Assembly: GCF_001999285.1 (NCBI RefSeq)
Contig: NZ_MLHN01000018.1
Span: 58,141-122,140, forward strand
Source: Rodentibacter genomosp. 1
GTDB lineage: Bacteria > Pseudomonadota > Gammaproteobacteria > Enterobacterales > Pasteurellaceae
DNA length: 64,000 bases
Direction: 5' to 3'
The position numbers were made by a program, and so were the translations under genes. Of this stretch, positions 44,212-53,837 are shown in pieces. A model generated the notes under the pieces. It was not told the DNA's origin and did not search any database. It saw only the letters and a program-made list of their open reading frames with translations. Each line of letters opens with the position of its first letter. The stretch's first letter is position 1.

Positions 44212-44321
44212 GATTATGTAGTAGCTGCATAAAGTCAGTTTTTCTTCGCTTATTAGTGATACACTCAGTGTATCCGACATTTTATTGAAATTTCGTTTTT
44301 TTACATCAGCGACATAATACT
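44212..44321. repeat. Dispersed palindromic repeat, copy E (degenerate)
   Basis: AGATTATGTAGTAGCTGCA at the left, a reduced core (ATACACTCAGTGTATCC) and a right end of GCGACATAATACT keep the order of the family. It starts about 10 bases past the YeiH-type gene's stop. The core palindrome here is short. Confidence 0.75.
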
Positions 44322-44544
44322 GGATTTTTCTCTCTAAAAAGTAGTGAAAGTGTTGATATTAAGCGGATTTGAGATAGCCTTTCAGATCTAAGCATGAAAG
44401 ATATTGAAATGTACAAATAAGGTAATTGAGAAGGACGATATTTAGTAAATTACATAAGGGGTTTAATATACTTTTCACATTTTGTGCGATTTATGATATT
44501 TTATCGCCCAATTTTCAACTTTAATTTTATAAGGAAAACATCAA
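44322..44544. other. Upstream region of yajC-secDF
   Basis: No gene is visible. The yajC promoter should lie here; TTCACA (44474-44479) and TATTTT (44497-44502), 17 bases apart, are a weak candidate. No riboswitch or clear operator was recognised. Confidence 0.35.
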
Positions 44545-44838
44545 ATGGAAGCTCAAAGTCCAATGTCCACGTTAGTCATTTTCGTGATTTTCGGTTTAAT
44601 TTTTTACTTTATGATTTATCGTCCACAAGCGAAACGTAATAAAGAACATAAAAAATTAATGTCTGAATTAACCAAAGGCTCAGAAGTATTAACTGCCGGT
44701 GGTCTAATGGGGAAAATTACTAAAGTGATTGAAGACAATAACAGCGTGGTAATTGCGTTAAATGAAACAACAGAAATCACGATTAACCGCAACTATATTG
44801 TAACTATTCTTCCAAAAGGCTCTGTTAAAACGCTTTAA
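44545..44838 (+). CDS. yajC: Preprotein translocase subunit YajC
   Basis: YajC is a small accessory of the SecDF complex. The 97-residue protein has one N-terminal membrane segment (about 7-24, LVIFVIFGLIFYFMIYRPQAKR) and a cytoplasmic beta-rich tail with ELTKGSEVLTAGGLMGKI. It lies 24 bases before secD with AAGGAAAACATC as ribosome binding site. Confidence 0.96.
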   Translation: MEAQSPMSTLVIFVIFGLIFYFMIYRPQAKRNKEHKKLMSELTKGSEVLTAGGLMGKITKVIEDNNSVVIALNETTEITINRNYIVTILPKGSVKTL

Positions 44839-44862
44839 TCTTTTATTCCTAAAGGGACAACT

Positions 44863-46713
44863 ATGCTAAATCGTTACCCATTGTGGAAGAATCTAATGGT
44901 GATCCTTGTGGTCGCCATTGGTATTTTATACTCTCTTCCAAATATTTATGGTGAAGATCCTGCGGTACAAATTTCAGGTACTCGAGGACAACAAGCCTCA
45001 ACTGTGACATTAGGACAAGTTCAAGAAGTCTTAAAGGTCAATAATCTTTCAACAAAATCTATTGTTCTTGAACAAGGCTCTATTTTAGCCCGTTTCAACA
45101 ATACGGATGATCAGCTCCTTGCTAAAGATAAAATTGCCGAAAAACTCGGTAATAATTACACTACAGCATTAAACCTTGCACCGGCAACACCTACTTGGTT
45201 AAGCAGTGTTGGAGCAAACCCGATGAAATGGGGCTTGGATTTGCGTGGTGGGGTACGTTTTTTAATGGAAGTAGATATGAATTCTGCACTTGCAAAACGT
45301 CAAGAGCAATTGCAAGACACGCTACGCAATGAACTTCGTAAGGAAAAAATTCAATACACTGGGATTAGAAATGCTGAAAATTTTGGTACAACCGTAACCC
45401 TTGCTAATCCGGAACAACTTTCAAAAGCGTCACGTATTATTCGTCAATCTCATCCGACATTAGAAGTCACAAATGCGGAGAGTGATACGTTAAATTTATC
45501 GCTTTCCACAACCGCACTTAATGAAGCTCGTGATTTAGCGATTGAGCAAAACTTAACAATTCTGCGTAAACGTGTTTCAGAATTAGGGGTGGCAGAAGCT
45601 GTAATACAACGTCAAGGTGCAGAGCGTATCGTAATTGAATTGCCGGGGGTTCAAGATACCGCTCGTGCTAAAGAAATTCTTGGGGCGACAGCGACCTTGG
45701 AATTTCGTATGGTGAATCAAGCCGTCAATGCTGAAGCTGCGGTACGTGGCATTTTACCGGCAGATTCTGAAGTGAAATATAATCGCGATGGTCGTCCGGT
45801 GGTGCTTTTTAAACGTCCGTCTTTAGGTGGTGAACATATTATCAATTCAAGTGCTGCTTTGGATCAGCAATCAGGTACACCACAAGTGAGTGTGACATTG
45901 GATAGTGAGGGGGGAGAACAAATGTCTCAACTCACTAAAAAGTACTATAAAAAACCAATGGCAACTCTTTATGTTGAGTATAAAGATAATGGTAAGAAAG
46001 ACGAGAACGGTAAAACCATTCTTGAGAAAAGTGAAGAAGTGATTAATGTGGCGACTATTCAGGCCCGCTTTGGCGCAAACTTCCAAATTACCGGGGTAGA
46101 TAGTATGGCAGAAGCACATAATCTTTCGACCTTGTTGAAATCCGGCGCATTAATTGCACCGGTACAAATTGTGGAAGAGCGTACAATCGGTCCGTCATTA
46201 GGTGCGCAAAATGTCGAACAGGGCTTGAATGCAAGTTTCTGGGGGCTTATTGCCGTCATCTTATTTATGCTGTTCTATTATAAGCTTTTCGGCATTATTG
46301 CAAGCCTTGCAATGGTCATTAATATTGTCTTGCTGGTTGGTTTGATGTCTATTCTTCCGGGGGCCACCTTATCCATGCCGGGGATTGCCGGTATCGTTCT
46401 CACATTGGGAATGTCAGTAGATGCCAACGTACTGATCTTTGAACGTATTAAAGAAGAAATTCGCAACGGTCGTCCGGTTCAACAAGCCATTAATGAAGGT
46501 TATAACGGTGCATTTACTTCTATTTTTGATGCGAATTTAACCACGATTCTCACGGCAATTATTCTTTATGCGGTGGGAACCGGCCCGATTCAAGGTTTCG
46601 CAATTACCCTTTCATTAGGTGTTGCAATTTCCATGTTTACTGCCATTACCGGAACACGTGCGCTTGTGAACGCAATTTATGGTGGCAAACGTGTTGAAAA
46701 ACTTTCTATTTAA
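44863..46713 (+). CDS. secD: Protein translocase subunit SecD
   Basis: SecD uses the proton gradient to assist late steps of export. The 616-residue protein has an N-terminal membrane segment, the periplasmic domain with GLDLRGGVRFLMEVD (about 125-139), and five C-terminal membrane segments with AGIVLTLGMSVDANVLIFERIKEE. It is followed by secF after 11 bases. Confidence 0.97.
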   Translation: MLNRYPLWKNLMVILVVAIGILYSLPNIYGEDPAVQISGTRGQQASTVTLGQVQEVLKVNNLSTKSIVLEQGSILARFNNTDDQLLAKDKIAEKLGNNYTTALNLAPATPTWLSSVGANPMKWGLDLRGGVRFLMEVDMNSALAKRQEQLQDTLRNELRKEKIQYTGIRNAENFGTTVTLANPEQLSKASRIIRQSHPTLEVTNAESDTLNLSLSTTALNEARDLAIEQNLTILRKRVSELGVAEAVIQRQGAERIVIELPGVQDTARAKEILGATATLEFRMVNQAVNAEAAVRGILPADSEVKYNRDGRPVVLFKRPSLGGEHIINSSAALDQQSGTPQVSVTLDSEGGEQMSQLTKKYYKKPMATLYVEYKDNGKKDENGKTILEKSEEVINVATIQARFGANFQITGVDSMAEAHNLSTLLKSGALIAPVQIVEERTIGPSLGAQNVEQGLNASFWGLIAVILFMLFYYKLFGIIASLAMVINIVLLVGLMSILPGATLSMPGIAGIVLTLGMSVDANVLIFERIKEEIRNGRPVQQAINEGYNGAFTSIFDANLTTILTAIILYAVGTGPIQGFAITLSLGVAISMFTAITGTRALVNAIYGGKRVEKLSI

Positions 46714-46724
46714 TTGAGGTGACT

Positions 46725-47699
46725 ATGGCACTTTTTGCAAGAGATAAAAACGGACATCTCATCAAAGAAATTAACGGAATTAAACTCCCGTTCCCGTTGA
46801 CCGAATTTATGAAAGTTCGCAAATGGGGATATATTGTTTCAGCACTACTGATGGCGATTTCACTATTTTTTATCGTCACAAAAGGCTTTAACTGGGGGCT
46901 AGATTTTACCGGTGGGGTCGTCTTTGATACCCGTTTTTCACAAACGGCGAATCTTGAACAAATCCGTGGTAAGTTAAAAGAAAACGGTATTGAAAGCCCT
47001 ATTGTGCAAACAACGGGTTCTGTTCAAGATGTGATGATTCGTTTACCTGCAGCGGATAATGATTCTGGAATTGGTGATCGTATTAAATCCATGTTGGTTG
47101 AATTGGATTCGGCTATTCAAATTAAAAGTATAGAGTTCGTAGGCCCCAATGTTGGTGAAGAATTGGCTCAAGGTGCGGTGTATGCGACTTTAGCAACCTT
47201 GGCGATGATGTTAATTTACATCGGTTCCCGTTTTGAATGGCGTTTGGGCCTGGGAGGAATTGTTTCCCTTGCCCACGATGTTGTGATTACCCTTGGGGTT
47301 TTCTCAGCGTTACAAGTAGAAATGGATTTAACATTTGTTGCCGCTATTCTTTCAGTGGTGGGATACTCCATTAACGATAGTATCGTTGTGTTTGACCGGG
47401 TTCGTGAAAATTTTCGCAAGATCAGACGATTGGATACCATTGATATTATTGATATTTCCCTCACACAAACGTTATCAAGAACCATCATGACCTCTGCGAC
47501 AACATTGATCGTTGTGATTGCGCTCTTTTTCTTTGGTGGATCGTCTATTCACAATTTCTCCCTTGCTTTATTGGTAGGGATTGGCTTCGGTACTTATTCT
47601 TCCATCTTTGTGGCCATTGCCGTCGCTTATGACGTAGGTTTAAGACGTGAACATATGATCCCGCCTAAGGTAGAGAAAGATGGGGATGAACTTCCTTAA
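46725..47699 (+). CDS. secF: Protein translocase subunit SecF
   Basis: The 324-residue partner of SecD has six membrane segments, GLDFTGGVVFDTRF (about 54-67) and GYSINDSIVVFDRVRENFR. I chose ATG 46725, with GAGGT 4-8 bases upstream; a GTG two codons earlier (46719) overlaps the ribosome binding site. Confidence 0.96.
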   Translation: MALFARDKNGHLIKEINGIKLPFPLTEFMKVRKWGYIVSALLMAISLFFIVTKGFNWGLDFTGGVVFDTRFSQTANLEQIRGKLKENGIESPIVQTTGSVQDVMIRLPAADNDSGIGDRIKSMLVELDSAIQIKSIEFVGPNVGEELAQGAVYATLATLAMMLIYIGSRFEWRLGLGGIVSLAHDVVITLGVFSALQVEMDLTFVAAILSVVGYSINDSIVVFDRVRENFRKIRRLDTIDIIDISLTQTLSRTIMTSATTLIVVIALFFFGGSSIHNFSLALLVGIGFGTYSSIFVAIAVAYDVGLRREHMIPPKVEKDGDELP

Positions 47700-47705
47700 A
47701 GTACC

Positions 47706-47732
47706 GGCATTGTGTCGCAGTTACACAAATCT
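47706..47732 (+). repeat. Solo outer arm of the palindromic repeat
   Basis: GGCATTGTGTCGCAGTTACAC and the following AAATCT resemble the left arm GGTATTATGTAGCAGTTGCACAAATCT of the dispersed repeat, but no core or right arm follows. It lies just past secF and looks like a residue of a lost copy. Confidence 0.5.
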
Positions 47733-47748
47733 AATTTAAGCTTTATAT

Positions 47749-47780
47749 AAAAAGTGCGGTTAATATTGACCGCACTTTTT
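47749..47780 (+). terminator. USS-pair terminator after secF
   Basis: AAAAAGTGCGGT and ACCGCACTTTTT form a 12-bp stem with an 8-base loop and a following T-tract. It is the end of the yajC-secD-secF unit. Confidence 0.8.
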
Positions 47781-47867
47781 TATTGCTACAAATATGCTGA
47801 ATCCCTATAAATTCAGCACAAAACCCAGTAAAATACGCCGGTTTTTTATATTGTTTTAGGAGTGACT

Positions 47868-49688
47868 ATGGCAGCGGAAAGTTCAGGTGATTTAATTCGA
47901 GTGGTGGCATTGCTGGGGGCCGCAGTGGTGGCGGTGCCATTATTTAAACGCATAGGATTGGGATCGGTGTTGGGGTATCTCGCTGCCGGATTGGCTATTG
48001 GCCCCTATGGTTTACAGGTGATTGGTGATCCTCACGCAATTATTCATCTGGCTGAATTTGGTGTCGTGATGTTCTTATTTGTGATCGGGCTTGAAATGAA
48101 GCCTTCACACCTTTGGGGATTACGTCGTCAAATTTTTGGACTAGGCAGTATGCAAGTGATCATTTCTGCCATTTTAATGACCATTGTTGGTGTACAGTTT
48201 GGCGTATCATGGGAAGTGGCGTTTGTCTCTTCCGCAGGTTTTGTATTGACATCCACCGCAATTGTGATGCAAGTATTAGGTGAACGCAAAGAACTTTCTA
48301 CAAAACGCGGTCAAAAAATCGTCTCAATTTTATTATTTGAAGATCTTCTGATTGTCCCATTACTTGCTATTGTCGCCTCCCTCTCTCCTTTTGAAAAAAC
48401 TGAAGCTTCCATGCCTTGGTGGCAATCTGCGGGTATTGCTATGCTCGCCTTAGCGGTATTAGTGTTTATTGGCCGTTTCATTTTAAATCCGGTTTTCCGT
48501 ATTTTGGCGAATGCTAAAGCCCGTGAAGTCATGACTGCTGCTGCACTTTTTGTGGTATTGGGGGCCGCATTATTAATGGAAGAAGCCGGCTTATCCATGG
48601 CAATGGGCGCTTTTGTAGCAGGTGTAATGCTTTCCGAATCTGCCTTCCGCCATCAATTGGAGGCGGATATTGAGCCTTTCCGTGGTTTATTGCTGGGGCT
48701 TTTCTTCCTTGGCGTGGGAATGGCGTTAGATCTAAAAGTCGTTGCAGAAAACTGGCAATTAATCCTTTTAGGTGTGATTGTATTAATGCTCACCAAAGGT
48801 GTCTGTATTTATGTTGTAGCACGAGTTGCTAAAAGTACTCATAAAACAGCATTAGAACGAGCACTCTTAATGGCACAAGGTGGGGAATTTGCTTTTGTGC
48901 TTTTTGCGGCAGCCCTGTCAAAAGGAGTGATTGATGAAACGGTAAATGCCAATATGACGGCAATTGTTGTGCTTTCTATGGTGATGACACCGCTCATTCT
49001 TGTGCTTTATGAAAAATATGGCTCGAAAGAAATTGCAGAAGAAATTGAACCTGATGAAATTGATGAACAGCATCCGATACTTATTATCGGTATGGGACGT
49101 TTTGGACAAATCGTAAATGACTTGCTCCGTTTAAGTGGTTATGCCACAACAGTGGTAGATCTTAATCCAACGATGATTAAAGGTTTTAATGAATATGGCA
49201 TTAAATCTTATTTTGGCGACGCTTCCCGCCGTGAGTTTTTAATTGCAGCAGGATTGGAGCAGGCTGAAATGCTTGTTGTGGCAATTGATAATAAAGCACA
49301 AGCCTCCGATATAGTGCACTTTGCCCGTGAAGTGAACCCGAATATTAAAATTATCGCCCGTGCTTATGACCGTTTTCATACTTTTGATTTATATAATGCA
49401 GGGGCTGATGACATCGTGCGGGAAACTTTTGATTCAGCGGTACGCACCGGTCGATTGGCATTAGAAAGCTTAGGTATGGAAACTGAGGTTGCAAAAGAAA
49501 TTGCGGAATATTATTTCCATGCCGATCGTCACGAAGTGGAATTAATGTCTCAAGTGTATGATCCACAGGCACAATTCTTTAAAAATCCGGCATTACAAGA
49601 TATTGCTCGAGAATGCGACCAAAAAATGGCAGCAGAGATTCAAGAAATCTTGCTAAGAGCGAAAGAAAAAGAACAAGAAGAAAATTAA
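47868..49688 (+). CDS. Kef-type CPA2 monovalent cation:proton antiporter
   Basis: The 606-residue protein has about 12 membrane segments (1-385) with VLGYLAAGLAIGPYGL, EFGVVMFLFVIGLEMKP and GGEFAFVLFAAA, then a C-terminal RCK_N domain starting IIGMGRFGQIVNDLL (near residue 406). This is the layout of KefB/KefC, glutathione-gated K+ efflux proteins. Which one it equals, or whether it needs an ancillary flavoprotein, cannot be told. I start at ATG 47868 with TAGGAG upstream. Confidence 0.9.
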   Translation: MAAESSGDLIRVVALLGAAVVAVPLFKRIGLGSVLGYLAAGLAIGPYGLQVIGDPHAIIHLAEFGVVMFLFVIGLEMKPSHLWGLRRQIFGLGSMQVIISAILMTIVGVQFGVSWEVAFVSSAGFVLTSTAIVMQVLGERKELSTKRGQKIVSILLFEDLLIVPLLAIVASLSPFEKTEASMPWWQSAGIAMLALAVLVFIGRFILNPVFRILANAKAREVMTAAALFVVLGAALLMEEAGLSMAMGAFVAGVMLSESAFRHQLEADIEPFRGLLLGLFFLGVGMALDLKVVAENWQLILLGVIVLMLTKGVCIYVVARVAKSTHKTALERALLMAQGGEFAFVLFAAALSKGVIDETVNANMTAIVVLSMVMTPLILVLYEKYGSKEIAEEIEPDEIDEQHPILIIGMGRFGQIVNDLLRLSGYATTVVDLNPTMIKGFNEYGIKSYFGDASRREFLIAAGLEQAEMLVVAIDNKAQASDIVHFAREVNPNIKIIARAYDRFHTFDLYNAGADDIVRETFDSAVRTGRLALESLGMETEVAKEIAEYYFHADRHEVELMSQVYDPQAQFFKNPALQDIARECDQKMAAEIQEILLRAKEKEQEEN

Positions 49689-49704
49689 AAAATTTGATAA
49701 AAAC

Positions 49705-49734
49705 GACCGCACTTTTAAGCATTAAAGTGCGGTC
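49705..49734 (+). terminator. USS-pair terminator after the Kef-type gene
   Basis: GACCGCACTTT and AAAGTGCGGTC form an 11-bp stem with an 8-base loop, followed by ATTTCTTTTC. It begins 16 bases past the stop. Confidence 0.8.
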
Positions 49735-49785
49735 ATTTCTTTTCATTTTTTTGCATTAATAGCAGATCCAATTTGAGGGGCATTT

Positions 49786-49872
49786 GTAGGGACACACTGC
49801 GTGTATCCGTTTAAAATCAAATTATTTCAATACTATAGGACACACGCAGTGTGTCCCTACCTTTCGTTGAAA
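49786..49872. repeat. Dispersed palindromic repeat, copy F (core only)
   Basis: The core GTAGGGACACAC (49787-49798) to GTGTGTCCCTAC (49849-49860) is well kept, with the family spacer (TTAAAATCAAATTATTTCAA). The outer TATTATGTAGC arms are missing; only TTCGTTGAAATACC remains on the right. It is between two converging genes. Confidence 0.85.
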
Positions 49873-49884
49873 TACCGGTTTTTA

Positions 49885-50475
49885 TTATACGCTCAATTTT
49901 GCCTTTAATTCTTGCAACGCACGTGCACGGTGAGAGATTTTTTTCTTTTCTGTTGTTTCCAGTTCTGCAAAGGTACAACCTTGTTCCGGGCTGAAGAATA
50001 AGCTGTCGTAACCAAACCCATTTTCCCCTTTTTCCTCAAAACCAATCATACCGTGGCATTCCCCTTCTGCAATGATAGGGGAAGGATCGGTTGGGTGACG
50101 TAATAACACTATACAGCTCACAAATTTTGCGTGGCGTTTTTCCTTTGGTACATCGGCAAGTTCTGCCAATAATTTTTGACGATTTTTCGCATCATCGCCT
50201 TCTTCGCTGGCATAACGGGCGGAATACAAACCCGGTGCACCATTGAGGGCGTTGACGACCAAACCGGAATCGTCTGCAATTGCGGGTAATCCTGATTTTT
50301 CTGCCGCATAACGCGCTTTCAATAAAGCATTTTCCACAAAAGTTAATCCTGTTTCTTCGGGGCTTTCAATGCTTAAATCCGTTTGAGCGATCACGTCGAA
50401 TCCAAATGTTGCCAACACATCTGCCATTTCTTTCACTTTTCCAGGGTTACCGGTAGCCAGTACAATTTTTTGCAT
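49885..50475 (-). CDS. rdgB: RdgB/HAM1-family XTP/dITP diphosphatase
   Basis: RdgB hydrolyses non-canonical purine nucleoside triphosphates such as dITP and XTP. The 196-residue protein starts with [12 protein letters not shown] (about 5-16), followed by [43 protein letters not shown] and GFGYDSLF, all family signatures. It starts 2 bases past kdkA. Confidence 0.96.
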   Translation of the reverse strand: MQKIVLATGNPGKVKEMADVLATFGFDVIAQTDLSIESPEETGLTFVENALLKARYAAEKSGLPAIADDSGLVVNALNGAPGLYSARYASEEGDDAKNRQKLLAELADVPKEKRHAKFVSCIVLLRHPTDPSPIIAEGECHGMIGFEEKGENGFGYDSLFFSPEQGCTFAELETTEKKKISHRARALQELKAKLSV

Positions 50476-50477
50476 GA

Positions 50478-51224
50478 TTATTTATCCTTTTTGTTGAAAT
50501 TTTGATGATAACCGAGCATTAATTCCGCCCAGTTTTGTTCCGTAAATTGGATTTTCATTCTTTCGGTTTCTTTTATAAAAGAGCGGTGTAAACGGGTTAA
50601 GTTTTCTTCTTTCCAAAAATCTCCTGATTTTTCACCGCACTTATCAAAATCAAGTAGCCAACATTTTTGTTCCGATTCAGTGTATTGAACAAGAATATTG
50701 TGAGCATTGAGATCCGTATGGCAAATTTGCAAATCGTGTAATTGACGAATTAGCCCACCGATTTGTTGCCAAACTTCATCCGCTAGTCTCTGGGTTTGTA
50801 AAAGTGCGGTCAGATCCTGTGCATTTTCGATTTTTTCTGTGAGGATATCCGCTTGATAACAAAAACCGAATTGCCCTTTTTTTACCCGTGCGCCGATAGG
50901 TTTTGGAACGGGCAAACCCGCATCATACAAGCGTTGTAATAAAAAAAATTCTGCGAAACTACGAGTTTGGGAAAGAGATGAAAAATAATAACGATCTTTA
51001 TTGAATTTTCCCCATAAACCACCCCGATAATAATGACGAAGTGCACAATTGACCCCAAACCAATCTTGTGTTGCCAAAAAATAAGTCGTTCCTCGTCCTT
51101 GTGCTGAACCAAGAATACGCTGTTGTGTTTGCCAATATTGCGGATCGAAAAACTGATGTGGTTGGTCAAAAGTGCGGTCAAAATTAAAGAGAAAAAATTG
51201 GTTATCCTGTTGGAACTCAAACAT
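50478..51224 (-). CDS. kdkA: 3-Deoxy-D-manno-octulosonate (Kdo) kinase
   Basis: KdkA phosphorylates the single Kdo of lipid A in Haemophilus-type LPS. The 248-residue kinase-like protein has [17 protein letters not shown] (about 66-82) and the catalytic loop [13 protein letters not shown], with DFDKCG as metal-binding segment. It is divergent from the heptosyltransferase gene, and the two act in inner-core assembly. Confidence 0.94.
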   Translation of the reverse strand: MFEFQQDNQFFLFNFDRTFDQPHQFFDPQYWQTQQRILGSAQGRGTTYFLATQDWFGVNCALRHYYRGGLWGKFNKDRYYFSSLSQTRSFAEFFLLQRLYDAGLPVPKPIGARVKKGQFGFCYQADILTEKIENAQDLTALLQTQRLADEVWQQIGGLIRQLHDLQICHTDLNAHNILVQYTESEQKCWLLDFDKCGEKSGDFWKEENLTRLHRSFIKETERMKIQFTEQNWAELMLGYHQNFNKKDK

Positions 51225-51301
51225 TTTATGTGGATTGAATGATAGAAAATGCCCTCATTCTACTTTAAAATAATGCCAATTTAAACGAGAAAGGAATCGC
51301 T

Positions 51302-52345
51302 ATGCTGCTTTTTACCGACACGCCAACCACGCTTTGTATTCTTCGCCTTTCTGCGGTGGGGGATGTGTGTCATGCCCTTGCTGTGGTGCAACGCATTCAG
51401 ACGTATTATCCACAAACCAAAATCACTTGGATTGTGGGGAAAACGGAAGCCACATTGTTAGAGGGAATACCTAATGTTAGGCTGATTCCTTATGATAAGA
51501 AAACGGGTTGGAAAGGGATTTTTTCTTTATGGCAGCAGCTTAAAAATACCCATTTTGATGCATTATTAAATATGCAAACGGCATTTCGAACTTCCATCCT
51601 TTCTTTAGGTATTAAGGCAAAATATAAAATCGGTTTTGGTCAAAAACGTTCCCGTGAGGGACAGTGGCTTTTTGTGAATCGCCGTGTGAACGATCCCATA
51701 TCACCTCATGTATTAGACGGTTTTATGGCGTTCGCCGAATATATTGGTGTACCAAAAAGCGAACTCAATTGGCAGTTTGTGATTTCTGAAGAAGATAAAC
51801 AATTTGCACAACAATTTATTGCTCCGACCCGTAAAAATTTATTAATTTCCCCTTGTTCCAGCAAAGCTGAAAAAGATTGGTTGGTGGCACGTTATGCAGA
51901 AGTGGCAAATATTGCGAACCAACATAATGTGAACGTGATTTTTTGTAGTTCACCGGCAAAACGGGAGGTGGAAATGGTGGAGAAAATCACCGCACTCTGT
52001 GACTTCACGCCTACCAACGTCGCTGGAAAAACGAGTTTAAAACAACTTACCGCATTGATTGCTAAGGTTGATCTTGTGCTTTCGCCGGATTCCGGTCCTG
52101 CTCATATTGCCACAACGCAAGGCACACCGGTCATCGGATTATATGCCTATCACAATCCATTGCGTACTGCGCCTTATAATAATAGAGAAAATGTGGTATC
52201 GGTGTATGAAGAAAATGTGCAAAAGGAATTTGGCCGACCTTCCTCTGAATTGCCTTGGGCAACTAAATTGAAGGGGAAAAATTTAATGGCGGAAATTCAA
52301 GTGAAAGAGGTGATTGCCCAGATGGAAAAATTGAATTTGTGGTAA
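51302..52345 (+). CDS. opsX: LPS heptosyltransferase I (OpsX-type)
   Basis: The 347-residue glycosyltransferase family 9 protein has CILRLSAVGDVCHALAVVQRI at its start and LSPDSGPAHIATTQGTPVIGLYAYHNPLRTAPY in the donor site. It adds the first heptose to phosphorylated Kdo, and pairs with the divergent kdkA. This OpsX branch is typical of Pasteurellaceae and differs from WaaC of enterobacteria. Confidence 0.92.
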   Translation: MLLFTDTPTTLCILRLSAVGDVCHALAVVQRIQTYYPQTKITWIVGKTEATLLEGIPNVRLIPYDKKTGWKGIFSLWQQLKNTHFDALLNMQTAFRTSILSLGIKAKYKIGFGQKRSREGQWLFVNRRVNDPISPHVLDGFMAFAEYIGVPKSELNWQFVISEEDKQFAQQFIAPTRKNLLISPCSSKAEKDWLVARYAEVANIANQHNVNVIFCSSPAKREVEMVEKITALCDFTPTNVAGKTSLKQLTALIAKVDLVLSPDSGPAHIATTQGTPVIGLYAYHNPLRTAPYNNRENVVSVYEENVQKEFGRPSSELPWATKLKGKNLMAEIQVKEVIAQMEKLNLW

Positions 52346-52368
52346 TAAAAAGGCGTTCATTGAACGCC
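52346..52368 (-). terminator. Terminator of the AhpD-like gene
   Basis: GGCGTTCA and TGAACGCC form the stem around one base. On the minus strand it is followed by TTTTTATT. It lies about 28 bases past the minus-strand gene's stop and directly after opsX. Confidence 0.75.
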
Positions 52369-52395
52369 GATATAGTATGAATAATTTTAGAAAAA

Positions 52396-52740
52396 TTATT
52401 CTCCTTTTTGTACATTAAACGCTTCTAATGCACGCAAGGAATAGGTATAAGCCGCACCGGCATTGAGTGCGATAGACATTGCCAATGCAGCAGAAACTTC
52501 GGCTTCGGTCGCACCGGCTTTTACCGCTTCTTCCGCATGAACGCTAATGCAGCTTTCACAACGAGTGGTAACTGCCACCGCAAGGGCGATTAATTCACGG
52601 GTTTTGGCATCAAGTATATTACCTTCAGCCGCTGCGGCACCTAATGCTTGATAGGCTTGCAACATTTTAGGGTGTTTTTTGCCAAGCTCGCCAAATGATT
52701 TTTTTACATGTGAAGTGTGTTCTTTCCAATCGGTAAACAT
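52396..52740 (-). CDS. Carboxymuconolactone decarboxylase (AhpD-like) family protein
   Basis: The 114-residue protein has the CxxC-H motif CESCISVHAEEAVKAGAT (about 59-76), like the AhpD redox family. Such proteins are alkylhydroperoxidases or redox partners, but the role here is unknown. It is divergent from an AraC-family gene 116 bases away, which suggests it may be that regulator's target. Confidence 0.88.
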   Translation of the reverse strand: MFTDWKEHTSHVKKSFGELGKKHPKMLQAYQALGAAAAEGNILDAKTRELIALAVAVTTRCESCISVHAEEAVKAGATEAEVSAALAMSIALNAGAAYTYSLRALEAFNVQKGE

Positions 52741-52856
52741 AATGTTTTCTCCTAAAATAGGATTGTGTAATGATGATTAATTTCGGGGCAAATTATAGAC
52801 CGTTTGTGCAAACATACTTGCCAATTTGTCTCAACTTATATGGTTGGAGTCTCATC

Positions 52857-53744
52857 ATGGATTACTTAGATAAACTGGTTCACTTCGCTCAAGTTAGGGG
52901 CGAAATTAACATTCGTTGCGAATTTCAGGGCGAGTGGCAAGTGGAACATAATGAACATTCAAATAGTAAAGGGATTTTTCATTTGATCGAAGAAGGGGAA
53001 TGTTGGCTTACTCTTGAGGATCAACGATTTCATTTAACACAAGGCGATATCTTTTTTCTTCCACAAGAACGACCGCACTTAATGGGAAATCTGCCGGAAA
53101 ACAAGGAAAACACACCCTCTCATAAAAGCAAGTATGGAGTGTTTGAAGTACAAAAAATTGGGCATGGGGCTGCAGATTTAAAAATGTTTTGCGGGGCATT
53201 TTATTATCAGAAAAATGCACTACTCACAACATCCTTACCTGATTATTTACATCTGAACTTGCGTAATACCTCAATCCAACCTCTTGTGCAATTATTTTTG
53301 CAAGAAGCAATGAAACAAGAAAACGGTAATCAATCCGTGATTGATGCATTGGCCAATGTGTTATTTATTTATATTATCCGTCACGTCATCAGTTTTGGGA
53401 TGATGGGGCAGGGTGTACTGTATGCGCTTCAAGATAAACGACTCAATCCTGTGATCCTTCGGCTTTTACAAGCACCGGCACAAGATTGGCGCATTGAGCA
53501 ACTGGCAGAGTTGGCGTCAATGTCTCGTGCTAATTTTATCCGTGTATTTCAGCAGCAGATTGGTATGTCCCCCGGTCGATTTCTTACCAAAGTGCGGTTA
53601 GATTTGGCGGCATTTTTATTAAAACAGTCGCAGAAAACCGTCTTGGCAATTGCCTTAGAAGTTGGTTATCAATCAGAGGCTCATTTCAGCAAGGCTTTTA
53701 AAAATACCTATCAAGTTTCCCCAAGTCTTTATCGTAAAGTGTAA
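52857..53744 (+). CDS. AraC-family transcriptional regulator
   Basis: The 295-residue protein has an N-terminal cupin-like sensing domain (about 15-110, with GIFHLIEEGECWLTL and GDIFFLPQERPHLM) and a C-terminal double helix-turn-helix (about 200-293; RIEQLAELASMSRANFIRVFQQQIGMSPGRFLTKVRLDLAA and AIALEVGYQSEAHFSKAFKNTYQVSPSLYR). The ATG at 52857 has TTGGAG upstream; the frame is open from 52770, which overlaps the promoter. The inducer is unknown. Confidence 0.9.
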   Translation: MDYLDKLVHFAQVRGEINIRCEFQGEWQVEHNEHSNSKGIFHLIEEGECWLTLEDQRFHLTQGDIFFLPQERPHLMGNLPENKENTPSHKSKYGVFEVQKIGHGAADLKMFCGAFYYQKNALLTTSLPDYLHLNLRNTSIQPLVQLFLQEAMKQENGNQSVIDALANVLFIYIIRHVISFGMMGQGVLYALQDKRLNPVILRLLQAPAQDWRIEQLAELASMSRANFIRVFQQQIGMSPGRFLTKVRLDLAAFLLKQSQKTVLAIALEVGYQSEAHFSKAFKNTYQVSPSLYRKV

Positions 53745-53794
53745 ATTTCGCTCACTGTAATTTGAGGGATTTTTACGCTATAATGCGCCACTTC

Positions 53795-53826
53795 AAAGGC
53801 AGCCTTATGTTGCCTTTTGCTTTTTT
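53795..53826 (+). terminator. Terminator-like hairpin in front of the ABC transporter gene
   Basis: AAAGGCA (53795-53801) and TGCCTTT (53811-53817) form the stem, followed by TGCTTTTTT. It can end the araC-type transcript, but it lies after a TATAAT hexamer (53779-53784) and 12 bases before the next start, so it could also act as an attenuator. Confidence 0.6.
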
Positions 53827-53837
53827 AAGGAAATCTT

